Notes: generated by a model from the letters alone, not told the origin. A stretch of 64,000 nucleotides of DNA from an uncultured Flavobacteriaceae bacterium (GCA_947502975.1 CANNBV010000003.1:682001-746000); one strand, 5' to 3'. Counted from the first letter of the stretch, positions 47,306-56,570 are shown. Numbers and translations: made by a program.

Positions 47306-47953
47306 CTATTGGGATAATATAACAGTTCTATTTACCAAAGCCCAATTTGTAAGTACGTTATTCCCTTTTTTAAGCCCTAGTTTTTCAATAATATTACTGC
47401 GATGTTTTTCAATAGTTCGAATTGATAAAGATAGGGATTCAGCTATATCTTGATTTGAAATTTCCTGAGCAATAAGTTTTAATATTTTTGTTTCTGAAAG
47501 CGTTAATAAATTTAAACGTTTTAGTTCGTCTGTTGCTAAGTTTAAAGGTTTATCATCTATGGATTTACTATAATAAATATTGCCCTTTAAAACCTCTTCA
47601 ATGCAATGATCTATTTCAAAAAAACCATCTTCTTTTAAAAGGTAACCATCTATTTGAAATGTTTTAGCCTGAACAATGTAATAGGCTTCTTTATGAAATG
47701 ATAAGATAATGAATTTGGTTTTAGATCCTTTTTCTCTTGCCATTTTAATGACTTCAAACCCTAAGAGAAGTGGCATATCTATATCTAGTAATGCAATATC
47801 GGGATGCAACTTTAATATAAGCTCCAATGCTTGTATGCCATTATTAGCCTGTGCAATGACATTGTAGCCATTAGATATTAACTCATCATTCAAGCCTTTT
47901 AAAAGCATTGGATGGTCATCTGCAATAACTAAAGTAATGTCTTTTTTATTCAT
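47306..47953 (-). CDS. NarL/FixJ-family (LuxR-type HTH) response regulator
   Basis: This protein has 215 aa. The receiver holds the acidic pair Asp12-Asp13, phospho-acceptor Asp57 (IALLDIDMP), Ser85 in the switch position and Lys107 (YLLKEDG). The C-terminal LuxR HTH spans about 148-210 (LTLSETKILKLIAQEISNQD, RTIEKHRSNIIEKLGL). Its ATG lies one base beyond the stop of the last kinase gene, so it is translated with the three-kinase operon. HisKA_3-type kinases pair with NarL-type regulators, so these kinases are its expected phosphodonors. I infer that it binds the near-palindromic box repeated in front of all units of this locus, which would make the operon autoregulated. Confidence 0.9.
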   Translation of the reverse strand: MNKKDITLVIADDHPMLLKGLNDELISNGYNVIAQANNGIQALELILKLHPDIALLDIDMPLLLGFEVIKMAREKGSKTKFIILSFHKEAYYIVQAKTFQIDGYLLKEDGFFEIDHCIEEVLKGNIYYSKSIDDKPLNLATDELKRLNLLTLSETKILKLIAQEISNQDIAESLSLSIRTIEKHRSNIIEKLGLKKGNNVLTNWALVNRTVILSQ

Positions 47954-47954
47954 G

Positions 47955-49976
47955 TTAAATGGGGATATTTAATGTTAATATAGTGCCTTTTCCTTTATTG
48001 CTATTAAGGTTAATCTGAGCATTCATTATTTTAGCACGTTCAAGCAGGGTTTTTAAGCCTAGACTCATGCTCTTGAATTTAGAATCAAAATCAAAACCTT
48101 TTCCATTATCACTTACGGTAACATGTATATTTCCAGAGGTCTTATTAATATTCATTTTAACAGCCTTAGCTTCTGCATGCTTTACAATATTACTTAAAGT
48201 TTCTTGAATTATTCTATATAAGTGTAATTCTGAATCTTTAGGTAATACATTGTCGACATTATCAACCTCATCTGTAAAAAACAAATCGGTATTGGCATTA
48301 ATATCATAAACCAATGCATTAATAGCTTCAGTTAATCCCAGGCGTACGAGGTTTGAAGGATGTAAGCCTCTTGAGATACTGCGGACTTCCTCTAAGGTAT
48401 TGGTTGCTAACTTCTCTGCATTTTCATCTCCCAGTTTTTGAGTTGTTTTAGAAAGCAACATTAATTTTTGACCAACACTATCGTGTAATTCCCTGGCTAA
48501 ACGAGAACGTTCTTTTTCTTGTTCATTTAATAAATCTTGAGAGAATTTTTCTTGTAGTTCTTGTTTAGACCTAACAAATCTTTTAGAACGTACTAAATAT
48601 ACAATTGTAAATATTGCTAATAACCCTAAACCTCCAAATAAGAGCCATTGTTGTTTTATCTTGTTTTTTTGGTCTAAAATTGTAATCTTTCTTTTTTGAG
48701 ATGCTATTTGAAAGTCACGTTTTTCGGTTTCATACAAGGTTTGATAATAAGATAATATCCGAGTTTTTTTCACACTCAATAAAGAATCTTTTAATTTAAT
48801 ATGCTTGCTGTTATAGATATAAGCATTTTCATAATCATTCATGGCCTTAAAAATTTTAGACATCATTTCATATGTATAATATTCACCAGCAAAATCTTCC
48901 GACTCTATATCAATTTTCAATTTTCTTTTGGCTTGAATCAAAGCTTTGTCATATTCTTTTTTAGCAAAAAAGTAAGCCATTAATCCGTCTATATAAACCG
49001 CTTCGTAAGGAATCTCATCTTTAAAAGCATATTTCTCTTGAATTAGGTCATAATATTCTTTAGCTTTAACAAGGCTATCACTTTCAGTATAAGCTAAAAA
49101 AAGCTGGAAAATAACCAAAGGTTTATTTGGGAATCCATTTTTCAATTGCATTCCGCAATGGTAATATTCTTTTAACCTCTTTATTCTTAATTTTTGATTT
49201 CCTGCTAGTTCTGCTTGATAAGCATTGTCAAATAAATGTGGGTGTATGCATTGACAATAATCTTTGTATAATTTACACAATTCCATAGCTTCTTGCGTAA
49301 TTTTCTTTGCTTCTTCCTCAAAGCCAATATAACTATATAGTTCAGCAATCCCCTCTTTAGCGTAACTCATACCTATAGTATCCTTAACTAATCTATAAAT
49401 TTCTACACTTTTAATTAACTCTTGCGATGATTTAATAAATTGCCCCATATCTAACAAAGAGGTAGCTTTGAAATACTTAGCTTCAGCATAGGCTGAACTG
49501 TCATTTAATCGTAAAGCGAATTGCTCTGCTTTTTCATACAATTCAACTGAAGTTTTTGTCTCTCCAGAGAAATAATAAAGATCTCCTCCTCTTATATAAA
49601 ACAATCTGGCTATGTCGTCGTCAGTTAGTTTTGACCCAAGTGATTCATATTGTTTAAAAACCTCCAAACCTGTTTCCGGGAATTCAGAAGTTAGACTATA
49701 ATAACGTGAAATATCATTTAATTTTTTACCAGCAAGATTAAATGAATCTAATTCAATAGCATAATCTATAGTAGTCTTAGCTATGGAATCAAATGGATAG
49801 TCTTGATTATAACCTATGGTTTTAAACAAACTATCCAGCAATTTAAGTTTAGTTAGACCTTCAGTTTGACTAATTTCAGCTTTTAGTTTTTGTATTTTAA
49901 TATCCAAAGTCGATTCCTGAGCATAAGAAGCTAAGTAGCCAAATAATATTATAAAAACTAATAGTTGTTTTTTCAT
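47955..49976 (-). CDS. TPR-containing sensor histidine kinase (HisKA_3 type), third of the operon
   Basis: This protein has 673 aa. The signal peptide MKKQLLVFIILFGYLASYAQ and a periplasmic region of TPR-like helices (about 60-420) come before a transmembrane helix (WLLFGGLGLLAIFTIVYLV, near 445-463). A coiled stretch follows, then the HisKA_3 dimerisation and phospho-acceptor motif LARELHDSVGQKL with His498. The ATPase domain has the N-box area HLYRIIQETLSNIVKHAEAK (given in part), DNGKGFDF and GKGTILTL. The partner is the NarL-type regulator directly downstream. It is paralogous to the two upstream kinases, and its catalytic half shares a 101-base identical stretch with the middle kinase gene. 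Confidence 0.9.
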   Translation of the reverse strand: MKKQLLVFIILFGYLASYAQESTLDIKIQKLKAEISQTEGLTKLKLLDSLFKTIGYNQDYPFDSIAKTTIDYAIELDSFNLAGKKLNDISRYYSLTSEFPETGLEVFKQYESLGSKLTDDDIARLFYIRGGDLYYFSGETKTSVELYEKAEQFALRLNDSSAYAEAKYFKATSLLDMGQFIKSSQELIKSVEIYRLVKDTIGMSYAKEGIAELYSYIGFEEEAKKITQEAMELCKLYKDYCQCIHPHLFDNAYQAELAGNQKLRIKRLKEYYHCGMQLKNGFPNKPLVIFQLFLAYTESDSLVKAKEYYDLIQEKYAFKDEIPYEAVYIDGLMAYFFAKKEYDKALIQAKRKLKIDIESEDFAGEYYTYEMMSKIFKAMNDYENAYIYNSKHIKLKDSLLSVKKTRILSYYQTLYETEKRDFQIASQKRKITILDQKNKIKQQWLLFGGLGLLAIFTIVYLVRSKRFVRSKQELQEKFSQDLLNEQEKERSRLARELHDSVGQKLMLLSKTTQKLGDENAEKLATNTLEEVRSISRGLHPSNLVRLGLTEAINALVYDINANTDLFFTDEVDNVDNVLPKDSELHLYRIIQETLSNIVKHAEAKAVKMNINKTSGNIHVTVSDNGKGFDFDSKFKSMSLGLKTLLERAKIMNAQINLNSNKGKGTILTLNIPI
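48349..48449. repeat. 101-bp identical block between kinase genes, copy 1
   Basis: It is identical to 50424-50524, within the region coding for the phospho-acceptor helices. The flanks are less similar, which points to local gene conversion or strong constraint plus recent duplication. Confidence 0.8.
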
Positions 49977-50023
49977 TGATTTCTTATTAATTCGAACGGC
50001 TTATCTGGTACATGTTTTACTTT

Positions 50024-52078
50024 TTAATTTGGTATTGGCACACTTAATTTCATAATAGTACCTGCACCTTTTTTTCCTTCTAAACTCAATACTGCATTTA
50101 TTATGTTAGCACGTTCAAACAAAGTTTTTAATCCTAAACTCATATTCTTGAGCTTTACTTCAAAATCAAAACCTTTACCATTATCGCTAATCATAACCGT
50201 TACATTTTTGGACGTATTATCTACTTTCACCTTAACAGCTTTGGCTTCTGAATGCTTTATAATATTATTTAGAGTTTCTTGAATTATTCGATATAAGTGT
50301 AATTCTGATTCTTTAGATAATGCATTGTCGATATTATCAATCTCATCTGTAAAAAACAAATCGGTATTGGCATTAATATCATAAATCAATGCATTAATAG
50401 CTTCAGTTAATCCAAGGCGCTCAAGGTTTGAAGGATGTAAGCCTCTTGAGATACTGCGGACTTCCTCTAAGGTATTGGTTGCTAACTTCTCTGCATTTTC
50501 ATCTCCCAGTTTTTGAGTTGTTTTTGAAAGCAACATTAATTTTTGACCTACACTATCATGTAAATCTCTAGCTAAACGAGAACGTTCTTTCTCTTGTTCA
50601 TTAAGTAAATCTTGAGAGAATTTTTCTTGTAATTCTTGCTTTGAAGCTATAAATCTTCTTGATCGTATTAAATAAATGATTAAAAAACCTAACAATAAAC
50701 CAGCACCTCCAAATAACATCCATTGTCTGTTTATTTTATTTTCAGCATCTAATAAAGCTATTTGCGAAGCTTGATCTGCTATTTTAAAATCGCGTTTTTC
50801 GGTTTCATATAAGGTTTGGTAGTAAGATAGTGCTCTGGATTTTTGAATACTGTTAATAGAGTCTTTAAATCTATTATATTTTGAAGTATATGTAAAAGCC
50901 TTTTCAAAATCATTAAGTCCGCTGTAGATTTTAGTTAATTTATCATAAGACTCATAAATCCCTTCGGTATTGTTAGTACTCAAATGAATGTCTAAAGCCA
51001 TTTGCGCATTAGTTAATGCGTTTTTATAATTTCCAACAGCAATAAAATAATCTGCTAAAGACGACCTGTATGCGTATTCAAAGGGAACAGGTTTGTTGTT
51101 TGAAAATTTATTCTGAATTTTATTAAAAAATTGTTGAGCTTTAACTAAGCTATCATTCTCTGAATAAGCACTCAAAAGAGCGTAAGATATTATTGATGAT
51201 AGTTTTGTACGTGGTGTTGTAGACTCATCTGGCGTATTGTAATAATAACATTCATTTAAATACTTAAGCCTCAATACTTGATCACCATTTTTATTAGCGT
51301 CAATTGCAGCATTAAATAAATTAGGAATTAAAGCTCTGTAATCTCTTTGTGATTTGCTAATCTGAATAACTTCGGCACGCTCTTTCTTAGCTTCTTCATA
51401 AAATCCCATTTTACTATATACTACTGCTAATGTATTTCTTGCACCTATCAAACGGGTAGTATCTTTTAAAATAGTAAATATTTTAGCTGTTTCTGAAAGT
51501 AATTGTGACCCAGTAGCATAATCTCCCATATCTACAAACGCAGATGCTTTATATGTTCTTGCTTCAGCATATAATATGCTGTCATTATCTTTTAAAGCAT
51601 ATGCTTCAGCTTCATCATATATTGGAATAGATTCTTTTATAGTTCCTGAAAAAAAATAAGCATCTCCTGCATTCGTATATAATCTTGCAAGTATATCGTT
51701 ATCACTTATATTTAACTTTTTCTTTTTAAAATCATTAAAAACGTTTATTCCTTCTTTTGGTTTATTAACTCTATTTGCATAATAAAAGATTAAAGATGAT
51801 GTTCGAGCAACAGCAATTTCAAGAGAGTCCATTTTATAAGCATACTCTATAGTAGCTCTAATAATTGAGTCTGCTTTTAATTTAGGGTTATTAGTATAAT
51901 TAATTAAGCGAGATAAGCTATCCATAAGTTTTAGCTTTGATCCACCTTCTAACTCAGAAATTTTAATTTTTAGTTCTTTAACTTGATTGGTAAGTGCTTC
52001 TTGCGAATACGTTAAAGTAGGTATTAGCAAATACATACTTGTAATAAACAATATACTTAAATGCGCTATTTTATTCAT
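50024..52078 (-). CDS. TPR-containing sensor histidine kinase (HisKA_3 type), second of the operon
   Basis: This protein has 684 aa with the same plan as its neighbours: signal peptide (LSILFITSMYLLIPTLTYSQ), periplasmic TPR-like helices, membrane helix (WMLFGGAGLLLGFLIIYLI), phospho-acceptor LARDLHDSVGQ with His507, and an ATPase domain with DNGKGFDF and GAGTIMKL. The ligand-binding TPR part differs more between the three kinases than the catalytic part does, which suggests different signals feeding one regulator. Its start overlaps the first kinase's stop by 8 bases, so translation is coupled. Confidence 0.9.
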   Translation of the reverse strand: MNKIAHLSILFITSMYLLIPTLTYSQEALTNQVKELKIKISELEGGSKLKLMDSLSRLINYTNNPKLKADSIIRATIEYAYKMDSLEIAVARTSSLIFYYANRVNKPKEGINVFNDFKKKKLNISDNDILARLYTNAGDAYFFSGTIKESIPIYDEAEAYALKDNDSILYAEARTYKASAFVDMGDYATGSQLLSETAKIFTILKDTTRLIGARNTLAVVYSKMGFYEEAKKERAEVIQISKSQRDYRALIPNLFNAAIDANKNGDQVLRLKYLNECYYYNTPDESTTPRTKLSSIISYALLSAYSENDSLVKAQQFFNKIQNKFSNNKPVPFEYAYRSSLADYFIAVGNYKNALTNAQMALDIHLSTNNTEGIYESYDKLTKIYSGLNDFEKAFTYTSKYNRFKDSINSIQKSRALSYYQTLYETEKRDFKIADQASQIALLDAENKINRQWMLFGGAGLLLGFLIIYLIRSRRFIASKQELQEKFSQDLLNEQEKERSRLARDLHDSVGQKLMLLSKTTQKLGDENAEKLATNTLEEVRSISRGLHPSNLERLGLTEAINALIYDINANTDLFFTDEIDNIDNALSKESELHLYRIIQETLNNIIKHSEAKAVKVKVDNTSKNVTVMISDNGKGFDFEVKLKNMSLGLKTLFERANIINAVLSLEGKKGAGTIMKLSVPIPN
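50424..50524. repeat. 101-bp identical block between kinase genes, copy 2
   Basis: This is the partner of 48349-48449. The first kinase gene does not share this exact stretch. Confidence 0.8.
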
Positions 52079-54125
52079 TTTTCAAAGGTATACTTAATGT
52101 TATTACCGTGCCTTTTCCTAGATAACTTTCTATATTCAAATTGGTATTGATAATTTTTGCACGCTCTTCAATGGTTTTCATCCCTAAACTCATCTTATAG
52201 CTGTGATTTTTATCAAAACTAAAACCTTTTCCGTTATCTCTAATAAACATCTCGATAGTTTCAGATACTTTTTTAATATTAATTTTTACAGCTTTAGCTT
52301 CTGAATGCTTTACAATATTGTTTAAAGTTTCTTGAATAATTCTGTAAAAGTGCAATTCTGAAGTTCTAGATAACAATCCATCAATATTATCTACATCCTC
52401 AGAAAAAAATAAATCTGTATTAGAATTTATTTCATATATCATAGCATTTATGGCCATAGTCAATCCTAAGCGTTCTAAATTAGAAGGGTGCAGTCCTCTG
52501 GAAATTTGACGTATCTCTTCTAAAGTTGTATCAACCAAATGCTTTGCATTAGTATGTACTGTATTTTTAATAGTTTTTGATAATAACATTAATTTTTGAC
52601 CTACACTATCATGCAATTCCCTTGCTAAATGAACACGCTCTTTTTCTTGTTCATGTAACAAATCTTGAGAAAAATTTTCTTGTAGTTCTTTCTTATAAGC
52701 TATAAATTTTCTTGAACGTAATAAATAGATGATTAAAAATAATAATAATAAACCAGTACCCCCAAATAACATCCATTGTTTGTTTATCTTATTTTCAGCA
52801 TCTAATAAAGATATTTGTGAAGCTTGTTCTGCTATTTTAAAATCGCGTTTCTCCATTTCATATAGTGTTTGATAATAAGACAGTGTTCTAGCTTTTTTTA
52901 GGCTATTAACAGAATCTCTATAATGATTATACTTAGTTGTGTAAGCATAAGCATTTTTATAATCATTGCACTTTTTATATATTTTTGCTAACCTATTGTA
53001 GGACTCAAAAACTTCTTCAGCCAAATTAGCATCCAAGAACATATTTAAAGCTTTTTGGGCTTCTGGCAAAGCCTTTCTATAATCATGCGTTGCTATATAA
53101 TAATCTGCTAAAGCAGATCTATAAGTACTTTCATAAGGTATTGGAATTCTAGTTCCGTATGTTCTCTGAATATTTTCATAGTATGTTTTAGCTTTAACCA
53201 AACTATCATTATCGGCATAAGCTCTTAAGAGATTATAACTGATTATAGGCTTAAGAGAGAAGCCTTCGTTAGATTTAAAACCATATGCATAAGCTTCTTT
53301 GAGATAAGCTATACGTGATTTCTGATCTCCAATTTTATCGGCATCTATTGAAGCATTATGTAAATTAGACTGTAGACTATTATAATCTTTTGCTAAAACT
53401 GATAAAGCAATAACTTCATCACGTTCTTTTTTAGCGTTTTCAAAAAAACCCATTTTACTGTAAAGTGTCGCTAAGGTATTTCGGGCAATGAGTAAACCCG
53501 AAGTGTCTTTTTTAACTGTTAAAATTTTTACTACTTCAGAAAGTAATTGTGATCCAATTGCATAATTACCCATGTCTACAATAGCTCCTGCTTTATAAGT
53601 TCTTGCTCGAGCATATAGTGCACTATCTTTTGCTTTTAAAGCCCATATTTCTGACTTATTATACAGCGATATAGATTCTTTGAGCTCCCCCGAAAAAAAA
53701 TAACTATCGCCTCCATTCATATACAATTTAGCTAGCAATATATTATCTTTTATTTGCAGGTTTAATTCTTCAAACTCTTTAAATAGCAGCATACCTTTTT
53801 CTGGTGTTTCAGAACTATTTGCGTAGTAAAAAACAAGGTCAGACATATATTGTCCAGCTAGATTAATAGAGTCTAGCTCCATAGCATAAGTTATTGCTTT
53901 CCTCGCTATTGAATCATATTGATATTCTGGCTTATCCAAAACAAGCGTATGTAAACTATCTAATAACTCAAGTTTTTCATAGTTCTTAGCTTTGGCAATA
54001 TCTTTTTTTAACGTTTGGACCTTTAACTTTACTGAAGATTCTTGAGCATCTGTGGAAACATATTGAAGCATAAACAAAGACACAAATACCACTTTTGTTT
54101 TTAAATCAAATATTCGTAATCCCAT
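52071..54125 (-). CDS. TPR-containing sensor histidine kinase (HisKA_3 type), first of the operon
   Basis: This protein has 684 aa from the ATG at 54125. A start at 54155 is also possible. I prefer 54125 because it gives a compact signal peptide (MGLRIFDLKTKVVFVSLFML) and places the promoter element 55 bases upstream, as at the other boxed genes. It has periplasmic TPR-like repeats, a membrane helix (WMLFGGTGLLLLFLIIYLL), LARELHDSVGQ with His505 in this numbering, and an ATPase domain with DNGKGFSF and GKGTVITL. It is the most diverged of the three paralogues and opens the operon of three kinases and the response regulator. Confidence 0.9.
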   Translation of the reverse strand: MGLRIFDLKTKVVFVSLFMLQYVSTDAQESSVKLKVQTLKKDIAKAKNYEKLELLDSLHTLVLDKPEYQYDSIARKAITYAMELDSINLAGQYMSDLVFYYANSSETPEKGMLLFKEFEELNLQIKDNILLAKLYMNGGDSYFFSGELKESISLYNKSEIWALKAKDSALYARARTYKAGAIVDMGNYAIGSQLLSEVVKILTVKKDTSGLLIARNTLATLYSKMGFFENAKKERDEVIALSVLAKDYNSLQSNLHNASIDADKIGDQKSRIAYLKEAYAYGFKSNEGFSLKPIISYNLLRAYADNDSLVKAKTYYENIQRTYGTRIPIPYESTYRSALADYYIATHDYRKALPEAQKALNMFLDANLAEEVFESYNRLAKIYKKCNDYKNAYAYTTKYNHYRDSVNSLKKARTLSYYQTLYEMEKRDFKIAEQASQISLLDAENKINKQWMLFGGTGLLLLFLIIYLLRSRKFIAYKKELQENFSQDLLHEQEKERVHLARELHDSVGQKLMLLSKTIKNTVHTNAKHLVDTTLEEIRQISRGLHPSNLERLGLTMAINAMIYEINSNTDLFFSEDVDNIDGLLSRTSELHFYRIIQETLNNIVKHSEAKAVKINIKKVSETIEMFIRDNGKGFSFDKNHSYKMSLGMKTIEERAKIINTNLNIESYLGKGTVITLSIPLKNE

Positions 54126-54179
54126 ATGAGTATACCTTAAAATTATGCTAAACAAACATACAGGAACGAGTCATAGTAT

Positions 54180-54222
54180 TAAATAAGAGGCAGTACTTAA
54201 CTTATACGAGGTAGTACTTATA
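54180..54222 (-). promoter_or_regulatory. Locus promoter box (g), for the kinase/regulator operon
   Basis: TATAAGTACTACCTCGTA (54222-54205), 15 bases, CTCTTATTTA (54189-54180) on the minus strand. It lies 55 bases before the ATG at 54125. Its presence here implies autoregulation of the signalling operon. Confidence 0.8.
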
Positions 54223-54344
54223 CATGTGAAAGGGTAATGAAATCTTAAAAACTAATCTTAAGTAAAAACTTATACAGATTGACAAAAGTTAAATGGTTGA
54301 CTTGAAACCAAAAGAGTGAATACTATTTTGAGTATAGTTTGTAC

Positions 54345-54366
54345 TAGTTACTTTCCAATACAAAAA
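54345..54366. repeat. mnmE 3'-end copy of the 22-bp att-like repeat
   Basis: It contains the last codons and stop of mnmE (FCIGK and stop) and is identical to 11874-11895. The 3' end of mnmE (trmE/thdF) is a known integration site of genomic islands such as SGI1. Confidence 0.75.
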
Positions 54367-55736
54367 TTAGCAAATATATTTCCTAACAAATCATCATTAG
54401 TAATTTCTCCAGTGATTTCTCCAAAGTGATATAAAGCTTGACGAATATCGATAGCTAACAAATCTCCCGATAAATTTGTTTCTAAGCCTTCCTTTACTTT
54501 TTGAATCTCTTCAAAAGATTTTAGTAAAGCATCATAGTGGCGAGAATTGGTGACAATTGTATCATTATTTCGAAGACTTCCAGTATTCACAAAACTTAGT
54601 AGTGTTTCTTTTAAATCCTCTACTCCTACTCCTTTTTTAGCAGATAAAAGTTTAATATCGTTAAATTCTTCTTTAATCTTTACCGAAGATGCATCGTTTA
54701 GTTTATCAACTTTATTAGCAATAATCAATAAGGGCTTCTGAGGATACTTATTCCTAATTTTCTCTATTTCGACTTTAAATCTTGAACTTTCAGTTTCAAA
54801 ATCAGTAGCATCAAATAAATACACTACAACTTGTGCTTGATCTATCTTTTCAAATGTTTTTCTAATTCCTATACTTTCAACTACATCTTCCGTTTCTCTA
54901 ATTCCAGCAGTATCAATAAATCTAAAACCTATACCGCCTATTGTAATTTCATCTTCAATAGTATCTCTTGTGGTGCCAGCAATGTCAGAGACAATGGCAC
55001 GTTCTTCATTTAATAAAGCATTTAATAATGTAGACTTACCAACATTAGGTTCTCCAACTATTGTAACAGGAATACCATTTTTAATCACATTACCGACAGC
55101 AAACGAATCTATGAGACGTTTTAATACAAAATTGATACGTTCAATTAGCGCCTTAAACTGAGTTCTATCAGCAAATTCCACATCCTCTTCTGCAAAATCT
55201 AATTCTAACTCAATTAATGATGCAAAATTTAAAAGCTCTTCTCTAAGTTTTGCTATTTCTGAAGAAAAACCGCCACGCATTTGTTGCATAGCGATTTGAT
55301 GCGATGCCGCATTATCACTAGCTATTAAATCGGCTACAGCTTCAGCTTGACTTAAATCTAATTTACCATTTAAAAAGGCTCTTAGTGTGAATTCCCCAGC
55401 ATTTGCCATTCTACAACCTTTTCTCAAAAATAATTGAATAATTTCTTGTTGTATATAATTAGAACCATGACATGAAATTTCTACTACATCCTCACCAGTA
55501 TACGAATTGGGATTCTTAAAGACTGATATTAAAACTTCATCTAAAGTAATACTATCGTCTACAATGTGCCCTAAATGAATTGTATGTGTGTTTTGCTTAC
55601 TTAAATGCTTTCCAGAGACAGATTTAAACTGCTGTTCTGCAATAGAAATAGCTTCACCTCCTGATAAACGGATGATAGCTATGGCGCCTGCACCCGATGG
55701 TGTCGCTAAAGCCACAATGGTATCTTTTAATATCAT
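54348..55736 (-). CDS. mnmE: tRNA modification GTPase MnmE
   Basis: This protein has 462 aa, full length. The N-terminal formyl-tetrahydrofolate-binding domain (DTIVALATPSGAGAIAIIR) is followed by helices and an inserted Ras-like G domain with G1 GEPNVGKST (228-236), G2 region AGTTRDT (253-259), G3 DTAG (275-278) and G4 NKVD near 341. The C-terminal FCIGK supplies the invariant cysteine. With MnmG it installs the (carboxymethyl)aminomethyl group on U34 of certain tRNAs. The stop codon lies inside the 22-bp repeat that may mark an island boundary, so the gene remains intact after any insertion. Confidence 0.97.
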   Translation of the reverse strand: MILKDTIVALATPSGAGAIAIIRLSGGEAISIAEQQFKSVSGKHLSKQNTHTIHLGHIVDDSITLDEVLISVFKNPNSYTGEDVVEISCHGSNYIQQEIIQLFLRKGCRMANAGEFTLRAFLNGKLDLSQAEAVADLIASDNAASHQIAMQQMRGGFSSEIAKLREELLNFASLIELELDFAEEDVEFADRTQFKALIERINFVLKRLIDSFAVGNVIKNGIPVTIVGEPNVGKSTLLNALLNEERAIVSDIAGTTRDTIEDEITIGGIGFRFIDTAGIRETEDVVESIGIRKTFEKIDQAQVVVYLFDATDFETESSRFKVEIEKIRNKYPQKPLLIIANKVDKLNDASSVKIKEEFNDIKLLSAKKGVGVEDLKETLLSFVNTGSLRNNDTIVTNSRHYDALLKSFEEIQKVKEGLETNLSGDLLAIDIRQALYHFGEITGEITNDDLLGNIFANFCIGK

Positions 55737-55964
55737 TTGGCAAAAATAACTAATTTAAAGATGTGTTTTTTTGACATAGCTAAAATCTATTTTATAATAA
55801 TATAGAGTCACCTTAACATTTTCGCATTTACAAATCCACAATAAAATGAAATATATAACTATAAAACCACAACATATAAGGTTAAAAAAACAATATTTTA
55901 TAACATTTATAAAAATTACTTCAGACATACATAAAAATTTGATTTATAGCATTTTAACTTTTAA

Positions 55965-55989
55965 TTGTTATGCAGGCATAGTATATTTG
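55965..55989 (+). promoter_or_regulatory. Possible promoter in the 376-bp gap between mnmE and the 146-aa gene
   Basis: TATATTTG (55982-55989) fits the Bacteroidota -7 consensus. A TTG at 55965 is closer (14 bases) than usual for a -33 element. It lies 124 bases before the ATG at 56113. Elsewhere in the gap (55737-56112) I see only AT-rich sequence. Confidence 0.4.
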
Positions 55990-56112
55990 CCGGCTTGTTT
56001 TAAGAAAAAAATGTGACTTAAATTCATAATTATGTGTCTAATATTCAGACCAAAAAATAATACCAAATAATTTTAACCCATCTAGCGCAACTAGATAAAA
56101 AATTGCAAAAAA

Positions 56113-56553
56113 ATGAAAATAATCGAATCTGATTTATCAAATCAAATCGTTGAGTTTGTTCAAAACAAATTAGGTAATATCTTCTTTTTCAATCATATTG
56201 CCGTTGTAGAATTAAATGAAGGCATACATTTTAGTATGAAAAATGCATCTTTAATTCTAAATGAATTAAAGTCTTATTTTGGAGAAACCAGGCCTTTTGG
56301 AGTAATTGCCAATAGAGTTAACTCCTATTCAGTAGACCTTCTAGACACACAAAAATATAGAGAGAACATAAAGAATCTAAAATCTTATGGTGTAGTTGGA
56401 CATGACCTTGCTTCCAAAATGAATGCTGTTATTGAAAATGATTTTTGTCTATCTGAGAAAGTAGATCATGACACAATTTATGATGCCATTAATCATGTAT
56501 ATAATAAAGTCAAAAACAGCGAATTATTTTCACTAAATCAAAAAAGCAGTTAA
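56113..56553 (+). CDS. Small protein of unknown function, possibly STAS-like
   Basis: This 146-aa protein has no signal peptide or membrane helix. The pattern FFNHIAVVELNEGIHFS, SLILNELKSYFG, RPFGVIANRVNSY and LKSYGVVGHD alternates strands and helices and recalls the STAS/SpoIIAA-like fold of anti-sigma antagonists and related sensors. I cannot assign it to a named family with certainty. The only plus-strand gene here, it converges on the CvfB-like gene and shares a bidirectional terminator with it. Confidence 0.65.
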   Translation: MKIIESDLSNQIVEFVQNKLGNIFFFNHIAVVELNEGIHFSMKNASLILNELKSYFGETRPFGVIANRVNSYSVDLLDTQKYRENIKNLKSYGVVGHDLASKMNAVIENDFCLSEKVDHDTIYDAINHVYNKVKNSELFSLNQKSS

Positions 56554-56570
56554 AGTATTATTTAATATAA

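Noticed and set aside
7583-54366. An integrase or transposase expected for an mnmE-site island
   Set aside because: None of the reading frames between the repeats resembles a recombinase, so mobility is suggested only by the repeats and not claimed.
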